Positions 27,405-37,318 of a stretch of 64,000 nt of DNA are shown piece by piece. Numbering within the stretch: the first letter of the stretch is position 1; every line of letters starts with the position of its first letter. The notes under the pieces are model-generated. The model worked only from the letters and a program-made list of their open reading frames with translations. It did not search any database and was not told the DNA's origin. Where the stretch lies: positions 62,001-126,000 of the forward strand of contig CAZIPC010000005.1 of the NCBI GenBank assembly GCA_964541155.1, in the 5' to 3' direction. A program made the position numbers and the translations under genes. The stretch is from UBA4416 sp964541155. GTDB taxonomy: Bacteria; Bacteroidota; Bacteroidia; B-17B0; Aurantibacillaceae.

Positions 27405-30278
27405 ATGTCAGACGCAAAAACAATGCGATTAAGTAAAGTAGCAAAGGAATTCAATTTATCGTTGGGTAAGATTACTGAATTTCTTGCTTCGAAAGGTCGC
27501 TCAGTAGAAAATAATCCTAATGCTAAAATTGGTGATGAAGAATACTCTTTATTATCAAAAGAGTTTTCTGGAGATAAATCTGCTAAAGAGGAGGCTAAAC
27601 ACGTTGGATTAAATCTTAATAAATTAAAACGTGAATCAATTGTTGTAGAAGATACAAAAGCAATTAAAGCTAAAGAGCTTGAAGAACAACGTGAACGAGA
27701 AGTATTAGCAGCTGCTTTAGCAAAAGCAGCAGAAGAAAAAAGGAAAGCAGAAGAGGCTAAAAAACAATTAGAAAAACAAATTGAAGTATCAGAGAAAACT
27801 GAATCAGTTGTTGCCGCAGTGGTTGAAAAGTCAGATTTACCAGAATCTTCTACGATTATTTCTGGTCCAAAAGTTTTAGGTAAAGTTGATTTAAGTACTC
27901 TAAATCAAAAAACAAAACCAGATAAAAAAACAAAAAAAGAAATAGAACAAGAGCGAGCAACTGAAGAAAAAATCACAAAAGTTAGTAAATCTAAATCTAA
28001 AAAAGAAGAGGTAAAAGAAGAGACAGCAACGCCAATCTTGTCTGAGATTCCAGAACCTTTAGTCTCTCCTGAAATTGAAGAACAGAAAGAAGTATTTCAC
28101 GAAACGGTTTATCAAAAATTAGAAGGTCCAAAAATTATGGGTAAAATAGAGTTACCCGTAGCAAAAGACACAAAAAAATCTAATACTCCTAATGCAACAT
28201 CTAGTGCAGCTGATAAGAAAAAAAGAAAGCGCATTAGAAAAGGAGGAATGAGCCAAGAAGAGATTAAAAAAGTAGGAAGCGAACAAGCGCAGATTGCAAA
28301 AGATAGAGCAAAAGAAAAATATGGAGACCCTCGCGCAAAAAAACCAGTAGCTCGCGAAGCTCGTCCAGCTTTAACAGACGTTGAAATTCAAGCTCAGATA
28401 AAAGAAACCCTTGCTAGATTAAGTAGTAAAGGTTCAAAATCTAAAGCATCTAAATATCGTAGAGATAAACGAGAAGATGTTAGAGATAAAATGGCAGAAG
28501 AGCAGGAGCAATCTGACTTAGAGAAAAAAACATTAAAAGTAACAGAATTCGTTTCGGCCAATCAATTAGCACAAATGATGAATGTATCTGTAACTCAAAT
28601 TATTTCTACGTGTATGAGTTTAGGATTATTTGTGTCTATTAATCAACGCTTAGATGCAGAAACATTAGCTATTGTTGCTGAAGAATTTGGGTATAAAACA
28701 GAGTTTGTTAGTGTTGAAGTACAAGAAGCTATTGAAGAACAAGAAGCAGAAAATCCAGAAGATTTAGTAGAGCGCCCACCAATTGTTACAATTATGGGAC
28801 ACGTTGATCATGGTAAAACATCATTATTAGATTATATTCGTAAATCTAATGTATTAGCTGGCGAAGCTGGAGGAATTACGCAGCATATTGGTAGTTATAA
28901 TGTGAAAATGGAAAACGGAAAGTCTATTACGTTTTTAGATACTCCTGGTCACGAAGCCTTTACAGCAATGAGAGCACGTGGGGCTAAAGTAACAGATGTT
29001 GTTATCATTGTAATCGCTGCCGATGATAGTGTAATGCCTCAAACTAAGGAGGCTATTAATCATGCTCAAGCGGCTGGATCTCCAATGATTATAGCAATTA
29101 ATAAAATAGATAAGCCAGGAGCTAATCCAGATAAAATTAGAGAAGCATTGGCATCAATGAATATACTTGTTGAAGAATGGGGAGGTAAAGTACAATGTCA
29201 AGAAATTTCAGCAAAAATGGGTAAAAACATAGATTTATTGTTGGAAAAAGTTGTACTAGAAGCTGAAATATTAGAATTAAAAGCAAATCCAAATACAAAA
29301 GCTTCGGGGTCTGTTATTGAAGCAAAATTAGATAAAGGTAGAGGTCACGTTGTAGATGTTATTGTTCAAAAAGGAACAATGCGAGTTGGAGATATTTTAG
29401 TAGCTGGTTGTTATAGTGGTAGAGTAAAAGCTATGACTAATGAACACGGTGTAAATATTAAAGAAGCAGGGCCTTCAATTCCAGTTCAATTATTAGGGTT
29501 AAATGGAGCTCCTACAGCAGGAGATAAATTTAATGTAATGACGGACGAAAGAGAAGCTCGTGAGTTAGCTAATAAACGTTTACAATTACAACGTGAACAA
29601 GGTATTCGTACTCAAAAACACATTACACTTGACGAAATTGGAAGACGTTTGGCTATTGGCGATTTTAAAGAATTAAATGTAATAGTTAAAGGTGATGTGG
29701 ATGGTTCTATTGAAGCATTATCTGATTCATTATTAAAACTATCAACCGAAAAAATACAAGTTAATATTATTCATAAATCAGTAGGCGCAATTAGCGAAAC
29801 GGATGTTATGTTAGCTAGTGCTTCAAATGCTATTATTGTTGGTTTCCAGGTTAGACCATCCGTTACCGCCAGAAAATTAGCAGAAACTGAAGAAATAGAT
29901 ATACGTTTATACTCAATTATTTATGATGCTATTAATGAAGTGAAAGCAGCAATGGAAGGAATGTTAGCTCCTGAATTTGAAGAAAAAGTTGTTTGTAACA
30001 TTGTAGTAAGAGAAGTATTTAATATTACTAAGGTTGGTACCATTGCAGGATGTTATGTTTTAGATGGTAAAGTGATGCGTAACACTAAAGTTCGAGTAAT
30101 TCGTGATGGTATTGTTATTCATACTGGATCTTTAGGGTCGTTAAAACGCTTTAAAGATGATGTAAAAGAAGTAACATCAAATTATGAGTGCGGATTAAAT
30201 ATTGATGGGTTTAATGATGTTAAAGTTGATGATATCATTGAAGGATACGATATGGTTGAAGTAAAAGCCAAATTATAA
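27405..30278 (+). CDS. infB: Translation initiation factor IF-2
   Basis: The GTPase that places initiator tRNA on the 30S subunit and promotes subunit joining. The 957-residue protein begins with a small IF2-N domain (MRLSKVAKEFNLSLGKITEF). A long charged, lysine/glutamate-rich linker follows (about 60-375), with a repeated GPK-[VI]-[LM]-GK motif near residues 155 and 244. A second IF2-N-like segment (about 380-440) precedes the G domain with GHVDHGKTSLL at about 464-474, DTPGHEAF and NKIDKP. Domains II, III and IV complete the protein. It ends the operon and is followed by a clear terminator at 30298. Confidence 0.96.
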   Translation: MSDAKTMRLSKVAKEFNLSLGKITEFLASKGRSVENNPNAKIGDEEYSLLSKEFSGDKSAKEEAKHVGLNLNKLKRESIVVEDTKAIKAKELEEQREREVLAAALAKAAEEKRKAEEAKKQLEKQIEVSEKTESVVAAVVEKSDLPESSTIISGPKVLGKVDLSTLNQKTKPDKKTKKEIEQERATEEKITKVSKSKSKKEEVKEETATPILSEIPEPLVSPEIEEQKEVFHETVYQKLEGPKIMGKIELPVAKDTKKSNTPNATSSAADKKKRKRIRKGGMSQEEIKKVGSEQAQIAKDRAKEKYGDPRAKKPVAREARPALTDVEIQAQIKETLARLSSKGSKSKASKYRRDKREDVRDKMAEEQEQSDLEKKTLKVTEFVSANQLAQMMNVSVTQIISTCMSLGLFVSINQRLDAETLAIVAEEFGYKTEFVSVEVQEAIEEQEAENPEDLVERPPIVTIMGHVDHGKTSLLDYIRKSNVLAGEAGGITQHIGSYNVKMENGKSITFLDTPGHEAFTAMRARGAKVTDVVIIVIAADDSVMPQTKEAINHAQAAGSPMIIAINKIDKPGANPDKIREALASMNILVEEWGGKVQCQEISAKMGKNIDLLLEKVVLEAEILELKANPNTKASGSVIEAKLDKGRGHVVDVIVQKGTMRVGDILVAGCYSGRVKAMTNEHGVNIKEAGPSIPVQLLGLNGAPTAGDKFNVMTDEREARELANKRLQLQREQGIRTQKHITLDEIGRRLAIGDFKELNVIVKGDVDGSIEALSDSLLKLSTEKIQVNIIHKSVGAISETDVMLASASNAIIVGFQVRPSVTARKLAETEEIDIRLYSIIYDAINEVKAAMEGMLAPEFEEKVVCNIVVREVFNITKVGTIAGCYVLDGKVMRNTKVRVIRDGIVIHTGSLGSLKRFKDDVKEVTSNYECGLNIDGFNDVKVDDIIEGYDMVEVKAKL

Positions 30279-30297
30279 ATAATATAAACATACAATA

Positions 30298-30328
30298 AAA
30301 ATGGGCTATAATTTATAGCCCATTTTTA
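30298..30328 (+). terminator. Terminator of the rimP-nusA-infB operon
   Basis: A perfect 10-bp stem ATGGGCTATA / TATAGCCCAT (30301-30310 with 30314-30323) with a three-base loop, followed by four T. Confidence 0.88.
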
Positions 30329-30419
30329 GTTTAAATAATTTTGTGATAAAATTTTGATAGTTTTAATCATTTAAAATAGTATTGTTTTTAACACCTTTTA
30401 AGACTAAAAACGCCTAATA

Positions 30420-30451
30420 TTTGTGCTATTTCATGTAAAAGTGTAAATTCG
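30420..30451 (+). promoter_or_regulatory. Promoter of the uppS-bamA-skp operon
   Basis: TTTG (30420-30423), 20 bases, TAAATTCG (30444-30451), one base away from TAnnTTTG. It ends 14 bases before the uppS ATG, implying a very short leader. Confidence 0.55.
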
Positions 30452-30465
30452 TATTTCTAAAAACT

Positions 30466-31218
30466 ATGAGTCACAAAAACAGTATAAATCTTCACAATGT
30501 TCCACAACATATAGCTATTATAATGGATGGCAACGGTCGTTGGGCCAAACAACAAGGTGAAAACCGAATATATGGTCATTACGAGGGGGTTAATTCTGTT
30601 AGAGATATCGTTGAAGGTGCTGGAGAAATTGGTGTTAAATATATAACGTTATACGCCTTTAGTACTGAAAATTGGAATCGTCCAAAAGAAGAAGTTGATG
30701 CACTAATGGAGTTATTGGTATCTACAATTAGCGCTGAAACTCCACAATTAAATGCTAAAAATGTAAGACTTCAAGCTATCGGAAATTTAAATAGTTTGCC
30801 TCAAGGATGTTTAAATGAACTTAACGAATCAATTCAATTAACATCAAAAAATACTGGATTAACTTTAATTTTAGCACTAAGCTATTCCTCAAAATGGGAA
30901 ATTGTAAATGCTGTTAAGAATATTGCAAATGAAGTAAAAAATGGAAATATTAATATTGATGATATTTCTGAAAAACATATTGAAAACTATTTATGTACAA
31001 ATAAAATTCCTGACCCTGAATTAATGATTCGTACAAGTGGAGAACATCGTATCAGTAATTTTTTACTATGGCAACTTGCTTACAGTGAATTTTATTTTAC
31101 TGAAAAATTATGGCCAGATTTTAGAAAAGAAGATTTATTTGAAGCTATTTTTAATTACCAAAATCGTGAACGTCGCTTCGGCAAAACTAGCGAGCAAATA
31201 ACACAATCTAACAAATGA
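30466..31218 (+). CDS. uppS: Isoprenyl transferase (undecaprenyl diphosphate synthase)
   Basis: A cis-prenyltransferase that makes undecaprenyl diphosphate, the lipid carrier for peptidoglycan and surface polysaccharide. The 250-residue protein shows the catalytic aspartate loop HIAIIMDGNGRWAKQQG at residues 16-32, LYAFSTENWNRPKEEV near 65-80 and the C-terminal PDPELMIRTSGEHRISNFLL with LWPDF. Its stop overlaps the bamA start by 4 bases (ATGA), so the two are translationally coupled, as in other Bacteroidota. Confidence 0.95.
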   Translation: MSHKNSINLHNVPQHIAIIMDGNGRWAKQQGENRIYGHYEGVNSVRDIVEGAGEIGVKYITLYAFSTENWNRPKEEVDALMELLVSTISAETPQLNAKNVRLQAIGNLNSLPQGCLNELNESIQLTSKNTGLTLILALSYSSKWEIVNAVKNIANEVKNGNINIDDISEKHIENYLCTNKIPDPELMIRTSGEHRISNFLLWQLAYSEFYFTEKLWPDFRKEDLFEAIFNYQNRERRFGKTSEQITQSNK

Positions 31219-33785
31219 TATTTTTAAAATATTTCACTTTACTTTTTTTGTTGACTTTATGTAAAGTAAACTTTGCTCAGATTGTTCCAAACGAGACAAA
31301 CTCAGATAATAAATTAGATTGGTCGAAACCAAAAGAGTATACTATTGCAGGTATAGAGATAGAATGCTCAGAATTTACTGATAAAAATATTGTAAGATTA
31401 TTGTCTGGAATTTCATATGGAGATAAAATTCAAATACCTGGAGATAAAATATCAGAAGCAATTAAAAATTTATGGAAACAAAGTTTATTTGAAGATGTAA
31501 AAATTTATTTAGTTAAAACCATCGGAAATGAAGCGTTTTTAAAAATAGCTGTAGTTGAAAAACCCCGACTATCAAAATTTTCATTTAGAGGAAAAGTTAA
31601 AAAAAATGATGCTGACGAAATAAGAGGTAAAATTAGATTAGTAAGAGAAAAAGTAGTAACTGATTATACGCTAGGTTACATAAAAAATATCGTAAAAGAT
31701 TTTTATGTTAATAAAGGATTTTATAATGCTAAAGTAGAAATTACTACAGAAACTGATAAAGCTGCTAAAACCCCTCATGTGATAGTTTATATAAACGTTA
31801 ATAAAGGAAACAAAGTACGTATTCAAAATTTAAACATTATTGGTAATACTGTAATAGAAGATTGGAAACTTCGTCGTAAAATGAGTGATAGTAAGCCTTA
31901 TAGAGTATATACATTTTGGAATTCAGGAAAATACCTAGAAGATAATTTAGAAAAAGATTTACCATCAATAATTTCAAAATATAACAGTAAAGGGTATCGT
32001 GATGCTAGAATAAAAAAAGACACTGTATATTTTATAAGTAAAAATAGAGTAAATATTGATGTTACCATTGAAGAAGGAAATAAATATTACTTTGGAAACA
32101 TTAATTGGTTTGGAAATTCAAAATATCGTAGTGGGCAGTTAGATACTATTTTAAATATCAAAAAAGGAGAAGTGTTTGATCAGTCTTATTTAGACCAAAA
32201 ACTTTTTATGAATCCTAACGGTTATGATATATCCTCTTTGTATATGGACGATGGATATTTATTTTTTAATGTAACTCCTCAAGAAGTAAATGTTCATAAC
32301 GATACTATTGATTTAGATATTCATATGTATGAGGGCAAACAAGCTACTATTAATAGAGTAACCGTGATGGGTAACTCCAAAACAAATGATCATGTTATTT
32401 ATCGAGAAATAAGAACTCGACCAGGTCAACTATTTCGTCGTTCGGATATTATTAGAACACAAAGAGAATTAAGTCAATTAGGATACTTTGACCCAGAAAA
32501 ATTAGGAGTTACTCCTACACCTAATCCAGCAGATGGAACAGTTGATATTGAATATAGAGTAGAAGAAAAACCATCTGATCAAGTTGAGTTATCAGGCGGT
32601 TGGGGTGGTGGCCGAGTTGTTGGAACATTAGGGTTATCCTTTAATAATTTTTCTATGCGAAATATTTTTAAACCCTCTGCATGGAGCCCATTACCTACAG
32701 GAGACGGACAAAAATTTAGCATAAGAGCACAAACAAATGGAGTGTACTATCAATCCTATAATATGTCATTTACCGAACCTTGGTTAGGAGGCAAAAAACC
32801 AAATTCATTAAGTGTTTCTTGTTTTTATTCAATGTTTAATACTACGGGGGCATCGAAGTATATAAAAAACGCAGATGGAAATAAAATATTAAATCCTAAC
32901 AGAAGTACAATGAAAATTATTGGAGGTTCAGTTGGTTTAGGAAAACGATTAAAAAAGCCTGATGATTTTTTCTCAATTTATACAGATTTAAGTTATAATT
33001 ATTATGAATTACAAAATTACCCTTATTTTATTTTAGCTAATGGGTATGCAAATGATTTTAATGGAAAAATTAATATAACACGCAATAGTGTTGATGGACC
33101 TATATTCCCAAAAAATGGTTCAAACTTTTCATTATTAGGACAATTTACACCACCGTATTCCTTATTTAATGGTAAAAACTATTCTAATTTAAGTATCTCA
33201 GAGAAGTATAAATTTATTGAATATCAAAAATATAAATTTACAGCAGAGTGGTTTACTCAGTTAACTAATAAAAAAGCAGCTGAAGGAAAAGAAGCTCGAA
33301 ATTTGGTATTAAGAACAAAAATAGGATACGGTATTTTAGGAACCTATAATAAAAAAGTTGGCGTTTCTCCATTTGAAAGATATTATATGGGAGGTAGCGG
33401 TTTAAGCGGTTACCAAAATTTTGTAGCTAGAGAAATTATTGCATTAAGAGGTTACACAGATAATTCATTATCAAGTTCAAATGGAGATCCTTTATGTGCA
33501 AGATATACAATGGAATTGCGTTATCCTATCTCATTAAATCCACAAGCTACAATATTTGTATTAGGATTTGCAGAAGCCGGTAATACATGGGCTAAGTACA
33601 AGGATTTTAATCCTTTTCAAGTAAAACGTAGTGCAGGGTTTGGATTGAGAGTATTTTTACCGATGTTTGGATTGCTTGGGTTGGATTATGGATGGGGTTT
33701 TGATAATATACCAGGAAACTCAGGATCAGGCAATGGTAAGGGGCAATTTCATTTTACTTTAGGCGCACAATTGGGAGAATTATAA
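31215..33785 (+). CDS. bamA: Outer-membrane protein assembly factor BamA
   Basis: The central Omp85 insertase of the outer membrane. The 856-residue protein has a signal peptide ending CKVNFAQ (residue 22), then five POTRA modules over about residues 40-440 (first EYTIAGIEIECSEFTDKNIV, last with MGNSKTNDHVIYREIRTRPG). The C-terminal barrel (about 460-856) contains the conserved ALRGYTDNSLSS substrate-loop motif near 753 and ends FHFTLGAQLGEL. Unlike TamL it has no lipobox. It is followed after 69 bases by two Skp-like chaperone genes, the standard Bacteroidota arrangement. Confidence 0.95.
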   Translation: MIFLKYFTLLFLLTLCKVNFAQIVPNETNSDNKLDWSKPKEYTIAGIEIECSEFTDKNIVRLLSGISYGDKIQIPGDKISEAIKNLWKQSLFEDVKIYLVKTIGNEAFLKIAVVEKPRLSKFSFRGKVKKNDADEIRGKIRLVREKVVTDYTLGYIKNIVKDFYVNKGFYNAKVEITTETDKAAKTPHVIVYINVNKGNKVRIQNLNIIGNTVIEDWKLRRKMSDSKPYRVYTFWNSGKYLEDNLEKDLPSIISKYNSKGYRDARIKKDTVYFISKNRVNIDVTIEEGNKYYFGNINWFGNSKYRSGQLDTILNIKKGEVFDQSYLDQKLFMNPNGYDISSLYMDDGYLFFNVTPQEVNVHNDTIDLDIHMYEGKQATINRVTVMGNSKTNDHVIYREIRTRPGQLFRRSDIIRTQRELSQLGYFDPEKLGVTPTPNPADGTVDIEYRVEEKPSDQVELSGGWGGGRVVGTLGLSFNNFSMRNIFKPSAWSPLPTGDGQKFSIRAQTNGVYYQSYNMSFTEPWLGGKKPNSLSVSCFYSMFNTTGASKYIKNADGNKILNPNRSTMKIIGGSVGLGKRLKKPDDFFSIYTDLSYNYYELQNYPYFILANGYANDFNGKINITRNSVDGPIFPKNGSNFSLLGQFTPPYSLFNGKNYSNLSISEKYKFIEYQKYKFTAEWFTQLTNKKAAEGKEARNLVLRTKIGYGILGTYNKKVGVSPFERYYMGGSGLSGYQNFVAREIIALRGYTDNSLSSSNGDPLCARYTMELRYPISLNPQATIFVLGFAEAGNTWAKYKDFNPFQVKRSAGFGLRVFLPMFGLLGLDYGWGFDNIPGNSGSGNGKGQFHFTLGAQLGEL

Positions 33786-33854
33786 TAAAAAATAAATTTT
33801 ATTAAAATAAACGTATCTTGTTAATCGTTATAGTTAAATAAAAAATAAAATCAT

Positions 33855-34379
33855 ATGAAAAAGTTAATATTATCAACCCTTGCCATCATTTTCGCATCAA
33901 CAGTTTCGTTCGCACAAAAAATTGGATATGTTGATACAGATTATATCTTATCCAGCATTCCTGAGTATAAAGCCGCTCAAGCTGAAATTGATAAAACTTC
34001 GGTTGATTGGCAAAAGGAAATAGAAGTAAAATATGCCGAAATTGATAAATTATATAAAATTTATCAAGCAGAATCTGTTCTCCTAACCGATGACATGAAA
34101 AAGAAACGTGAAAATGAAATTATCAATAAAGAAAAAGAAGTAAAAGACTTACAAAAACAACGTTTTGGAGTTGATGGTGAATTATTTACAAAACGTATGG
34201 AATTAGTAAAACCTATTCAAGACAAAGTGTATAATGCTGTGAAACAAGTTGCAGAGAGAGGTGGACTAGCATTTATTTTTGACAAAGCTGGTCAAGTATC
34301 TTTACTATACTCTAATAGTAAATATGACAAAAGCGAAGATGTCTTAAATCTTTTAGGATATAACAAATCAAAAAAATAA
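33855..34379 (+). CDS. OmpH/Skp family periplasmic chaperone (first copy)
   Basis: A 174-residue periplasmic chaperone that would hold unfolded outer-membrane proteins for BamA. It has a signal peptide ending ASTVSFAQ (about residue 21), then KIGYVDTDYILSSIPEYKAA, the family N-terminal signature. A long helical coiled-coil arm follows (about 45-110, lysine/glutamate rich), then a short beta end with GLAFIFDKAG. It lies between bamA and a second copy 22 bases downstream. The two copies differ markedly in sequence, so they are not a recent duplication. Confidence 0.9.
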   Translation: MKKLILSTLAIIFASTVSFAQKIGYVDTDYILSSIPEYKAAQAEIDKTSVDWQKEIEVKYAEIDKLYKIYQAESVLLTDDMKKKRENEIINKEKEVKDLQKQRFGVDGELFTKRMELVKPIQDKVYNAVKQVAERGGLAFIFDKAGQVSLLYSNSKYDKSEDVLNLLGYNKSKK

Positions 34380-34401
34380 ATAAAACATAAAACAAAGAAC
34401 C

Positions 34402-34992
34402 ATGAAAAATTTAGTAAAATCAGTTGCGGTTATTGCCTTAATGGTAGGAACTATTTCAATCGCAAAGGCTCAAAAAATCGCTCACATTAGCTTAGATTCT
34501 GTAATTACAACTATGACAGAAAGTAAAACCGCTCAAGAAGTAGCTCAAAAATATTTAAAAGACTTAGAAAATCAAGTGGCTACTATGGATAATGAGTTAC
34601 AAACTAAGTATGCTGATTATATGAAAAATAAAGATTCTTATTCTGCTTTAGTTGCCCAAACAAAAGAAACAGAATTACAGGATTTAAATAAGCGTATTGA
34701 AGATTTTAAAGGCCAAGCTCAACAAGATTATCAACGTAAATATAGCGAGTTATCAAAACCAATTTATGACAAGGCAAAAAAAGCTATTGATTTAGTGGCT
34801 AAAGAAAATGGATATAAATATGTTTTAGATACTAGTAGTGGCAATGTTTTGTATTCAGAAGCATCAGATGATATTTTATCTTTAGTAATGAAAAAATTAG
34901 ATACAATGCCAGCTGCACAAATACCAGGAGCTCCAGGAACAGTTAAGCCTGCTCCCGTAAAGCCAAATCCAACAAAACCAGCAACAAAATAA
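34402..34992 (+). CDS. OmpH/Skp family periplasmic chaperone (second copy)
   Basis: A 196-residue second Skp-like chaperone. The signal peptide ends ISIAKAQ (about residue 24), followed by KIAHISLDSVITTMTESKTA, a helical arm (about 55-120) and NGYKYVLDTSSGNVLYSEAS. Unlike the first copy it ends in a proline-rich tail (about 170-196: PGAPGTVKPAPVKPNPTKPA), likely disordered. It closes the uppS-bamA-skp-skp operon and is followed by a strong bidirectional terminator. Confidence 0.9.
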   Translation: MKNLVKSVAVIALMVGTISIAKAQKIAHISLDSVITTMTESKTAQEVAQKYLKDLENQVATMDNELQTKYADYMKNKDSYSALVAQTKETELQDLNKRIEDFKGQAQQDYQRKYSELSKPIYDKAKKAIDLVAKENGYKYVLDTSSGNVLYSEASDDILSLVMKKLDTMPAAQIPGAPGTVKPAPVKPNPTKPATK

Positions 34993-35011
34993 ATTATAAT
35001 AAACCCTAAAT

Positions 35012-35045
35012 AAAAAAGCTGAATGGTTTCATTCAGCTTTTTTAT
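35012..35045. terminator. Bidirectional intrinsic terminator between skp and dnaN
   Basis: A perfect 12-bp stem AAAAGCTGAATG / CATTCAGCTTTT (35014-35025 with 35030-35041) with loop GTTT and a T-run on the right, A-run on the left. It can stop both the skp operon and the leftward dnaN transcript. Confidence 0.9.
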
Positions 35046-35065
35046 TTATATATTGAAAAGTTGTG

Positions 35066-36187
35066 CTAGTTATTTAGCATTACAGGCATAACTAACATTA
35101 AGATATCTTCTGCTGGATTTGATTTTTGTGTTGGAACAATAATTCCGGCACGATTTGGAGCACTCATTTCTATAGTAATTTCATCGCTTTCCAAATTAGT
35201 AATCATTTCTAATACAAATTTAGAATTAAATCCAATTTCCATATCTTCTCCAACATAAGTGCAGATTAATATTTCATGCCCTTCGTTAGCAAAATCTAAA
35301 TCTTCTGCAGAAATGGTTAATTGACTGCCAGCTATTTTTAAACGAATTTGGTGTGTGGCTTTGTTTGCAAAAACACTTACTCGACGAATGGCCCCTAAAA
35401 AAGAAGTTCTATCAACAGTTAATTTATTTGGATTTTGCTTAGGAATAACAGCTTCATAATTTGGATATTTTCCATCTATTAATCGGCAAACTAAATTTAT
35501 ATTTCCAAAACTGAAATAAGCATTCGTTTTATTGAATTCAACTTTTACAGCATCATCAATGCCGGCTAGTAAATTTTTTAAAACATTTAATGGCTTTTTA
35601 GGCATAATAAACGATGCTGAAGCTCCTGCTTTGGCGTCGTTTCTAGTATATCTAACTAATTTATGAGCGTCTGTTGCTACAAAAATAGAGTTATCGTCGT
35701 TAAATTGACAAAATACTCCACTCATTACTGGTCTTAAATCATCATTGCCAGTTGCAAAAATAGTTTTATTAATAGCGTTACCTAAAACATCACTTTTAAT
35801 AATAACAGATGTTGCAGATTCTACTTTTGGTAATTTAGGATATTCATCGCCATTATGACCAGTTAATGTGTAATCACCAGTCTCAGTTTTAAGTTTCGCG
35901 CTAAATTTTTTATTATCAATAATAAAAGATATTGGTTGCTCGGGCAAATTACTTAGTGCTTCTAATAATGTTTTTGCTGGGATGGCTAAATTTCCATTCT
36001 CAGAAGATTCTACTTTTATACTAGTGGTGATAGTAGTTTCCATATCACTAGCAAATAAGGTTAACATACCATTATTAAGTTCAAACAAAAAACAATCTAA
36101 AATTGGAATTGTATTGCTAGAGTTCAATACTCCACTTATCGATTTTAAATGTTTTAATAGCGTTGATGATGATACTACGAAGTTCAT
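35066..36187 (-). CDS. dnaN: DNA polymerase III sliding clamp (beta subunit)
   Basis: The ring-shaped processivity clamp of replication. The protein starts MNFVVSSSTLLKHLKSISGV and consists of three clamp domains (about 1-120, 125-245, 250-373), ending LMLVMPVMLNN with the conserved M-P-[VM] type C-terminus that lines the partner-binding pocket. The ATG at 36187 is preferred over an in-frame TTG 18 bases upstream, because the N-terminus then matches relatives and because a perfect -7 promoter box lies at 36207-36214, leaving the TTG at or before the transcription start. It is downstream of gldF-gldG-DUF4340 on the same strand. dnaA and gyrB are not nearby. Confidence 0.95.
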   Translation of the reverse strand: MNFVVSSSTLLKHLKSISGVLNSSNTIPILDCFLFELNNGMLTLFASDMETTITTSIKVESSENGNLAIPAKTLLEALSNLPEQPISFIIDNKKFSAKLKTETGDYTLTGHNGDEYPKLPKVESATSVIIKSDVLGNAINKTIFATGNDDLRPVMSGVFCQFNDDNSIFVATDAHKLVRYTRNDAKAGASASFIMPKKPLNVLKNLLAGIDDAVKVEFNKTNAYFSFGNINLVCRLIDGKYPNYEAVIPKQNPNKLTVDRTSFLGAIRRVSVFANKATHQIRLKIAGSQLTISAEDLDFANEGHEILICTYVGEDMEIGFNSKFVLEMITNLESDEITIEMSAPNRAGIIVPTQKSNPAEDILMLVMPVMLNN

Positions 36188-36206
36188 ATTGTTATTTTTT
36201 ATCAAT

Positions 36207-36214
36207 CAAATTTA
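36207..36214 (-). promoter_or_regulatory. -7 box of the dnaN promoter
   Basis: Read leftwards, TAAATTTG matches TAnnTTTG exactly and ends 19 bases before the dnaN ATG. No convincing -33 TTTG is seen at the right distance. Confidence 0.55.
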
Positions 36215-36260
36215 GTGATATGTAGCTGGTAACTACTTATTGAAAGCGTGTTTTTATAAA

Positions 36261-37298
36261 CTACTTTTTAACATTACTTCCGGGCAAAAAATACTGATAG
36301 GTTTGTAATATTTTGCCAAAGATGTAAAATTGAGCCACTCCAAAATCTTTACCATGATTATATTTTACAAATAATCTATCAGGGTCGTATTTGTAGTTAA
36401 CACCATACTCTACATTTTTAGAGGCACTAGGTTGTTTATGATAGAATTCACAAGTTGTATTTCCATTGTTTCTATCAATTATTGTTAGTGTTGCAAACGG
36501 AATAGCTTGTGTGTTAAGAGAATCTATTAATTTATTTTTTTTATCTAATACAACCTCACAATTTACATTTTGAAAATATGCGATGTATTGTTTTAATTTG
36601 CTTTCTTCAAAAGGAATAAATTTTCCTTTTGAAGTTTTTAACCCAAAACGTTGCATGCTAAATAAATCAATAATAAAAGAAGAATCGGGGATTTCGTGTA
36701 AATCTAATTTTATTTGTTTAATCTGAGGAGGGCGATAGTTAATTAACAAACGGTCTCTCCAATCAATAGCATCTGTAATATATCTAGTTGTTAAAAATCC
36801 ATCAAAGCCAGGAATGTGAGTAATAAAGGGCTCTTCATAATTCTCACCACTGTCTATATTTGTTAATAACATGTATGTACCAGTATTATCTTGAGTTGCA
36901 TGACCAACATAATATTGTTTTATTTTTTTGCCTTTACTATAAATTTCAATTTTAGTAGATTTTGCGGCCATTATTTTAATAACAGAATTTCTAGCACTTT
37001 TAGCAACAGGCGATTTTACTTCAACTGATTTTATGGTATATAGTAATAAATCAATAACATCTGGCCTCACATGATATTTTCCTTCCAACATCCATCCATT
37101 AGGCGTTCTTTCAACCAAAACGTGTTTTCCGTCTTTATCAGCTAAAAATAATTTATCAATTGCTGCGGTGTCTTTATATTTAAAGTCGCTAGCCTCTTTA
37201 TCAATGGTTGAGGTTTTGTTTTTGTTTTTATAAACGTAAATAGAAAAGCCCGTGAGTGCAATTAAAATAGATAAAATTATTATAGTTGATTTTTTCAT
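36261..37298 (-). CDS. DUF4340 domain-containing membrane-anchored protein
   Basis: A 345-residue protein with one N-terminal membrane segment (about 5-23, IIILSILIALTGFSIYVY) and a large extracytoplasmic part. The DUF4340 region shows KDTAAIDKLFLADKDGKHVL near 40-60, then GWMLEGKYHVRPDVIDLLLY and YYVGHATQDNTGTYML. DUF4340 genes are known to sit beside GldF/GldG-like ABC components in several phyla, and here it follows gldG by 20 bases, so it is probably an accessory subunit of that transporter. Its biochemical role is not established. Confidence 0.82.
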   Translation of the reverse strand: MKKSTIIILSILIALTGFSIYVYKNKNKTSTIDKEASDFKYKDTAAIDKLFLADKDGKHVLVERTPNGWMLEGKYHVRPDVIDLLLYTIKSVEVKSPVAKSARNSVIKIMAAKSTKIEIYSKGKKIKQYYVGHATQDNTGTYMLLTNIDSGENYEEPFITHIPGFDGFLTTRYITDAIDWRDRLLINYRPPQIKQIKLDLHEIPDSSFIIDLFSMQRFGLKTSKGKFIPFEESKLKQYIAYFQNVNCEVVLDKKNKLIDSLNTQAIPFATLTIIDRNNGNTTCEFYHKQPSASKNVEYGVNYKYDPDRLFVKYNHGKDFGVAQFYIFGKILQTYQYFLPGSNVKK

Positions 37299-37318
37299 TT
37301 AAAATAATTGTGTGAGGG

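Noticed and set aside
27405..28700. Possible gene fusion at the N-terminus of infB because of its long charged linker
   Set aside because: Long lysine/glutamate-rich linkers are ordinary in Bacteroidota IF-2.
33855..34992. Recent tandem duplication of the two skp-like genes
   Set aside because: The two proteins share only the family pattern; DNA identity is low and the tails differ, so the duplication is ancient and shared by the phylum.
36188..36205. TTG start of dnaN 18 bases upstream
   Set aside because: It lies at the predicted transcription start, and the ATG at 36187 gives the conserved MNFVVSSSTLLK N-terminus.
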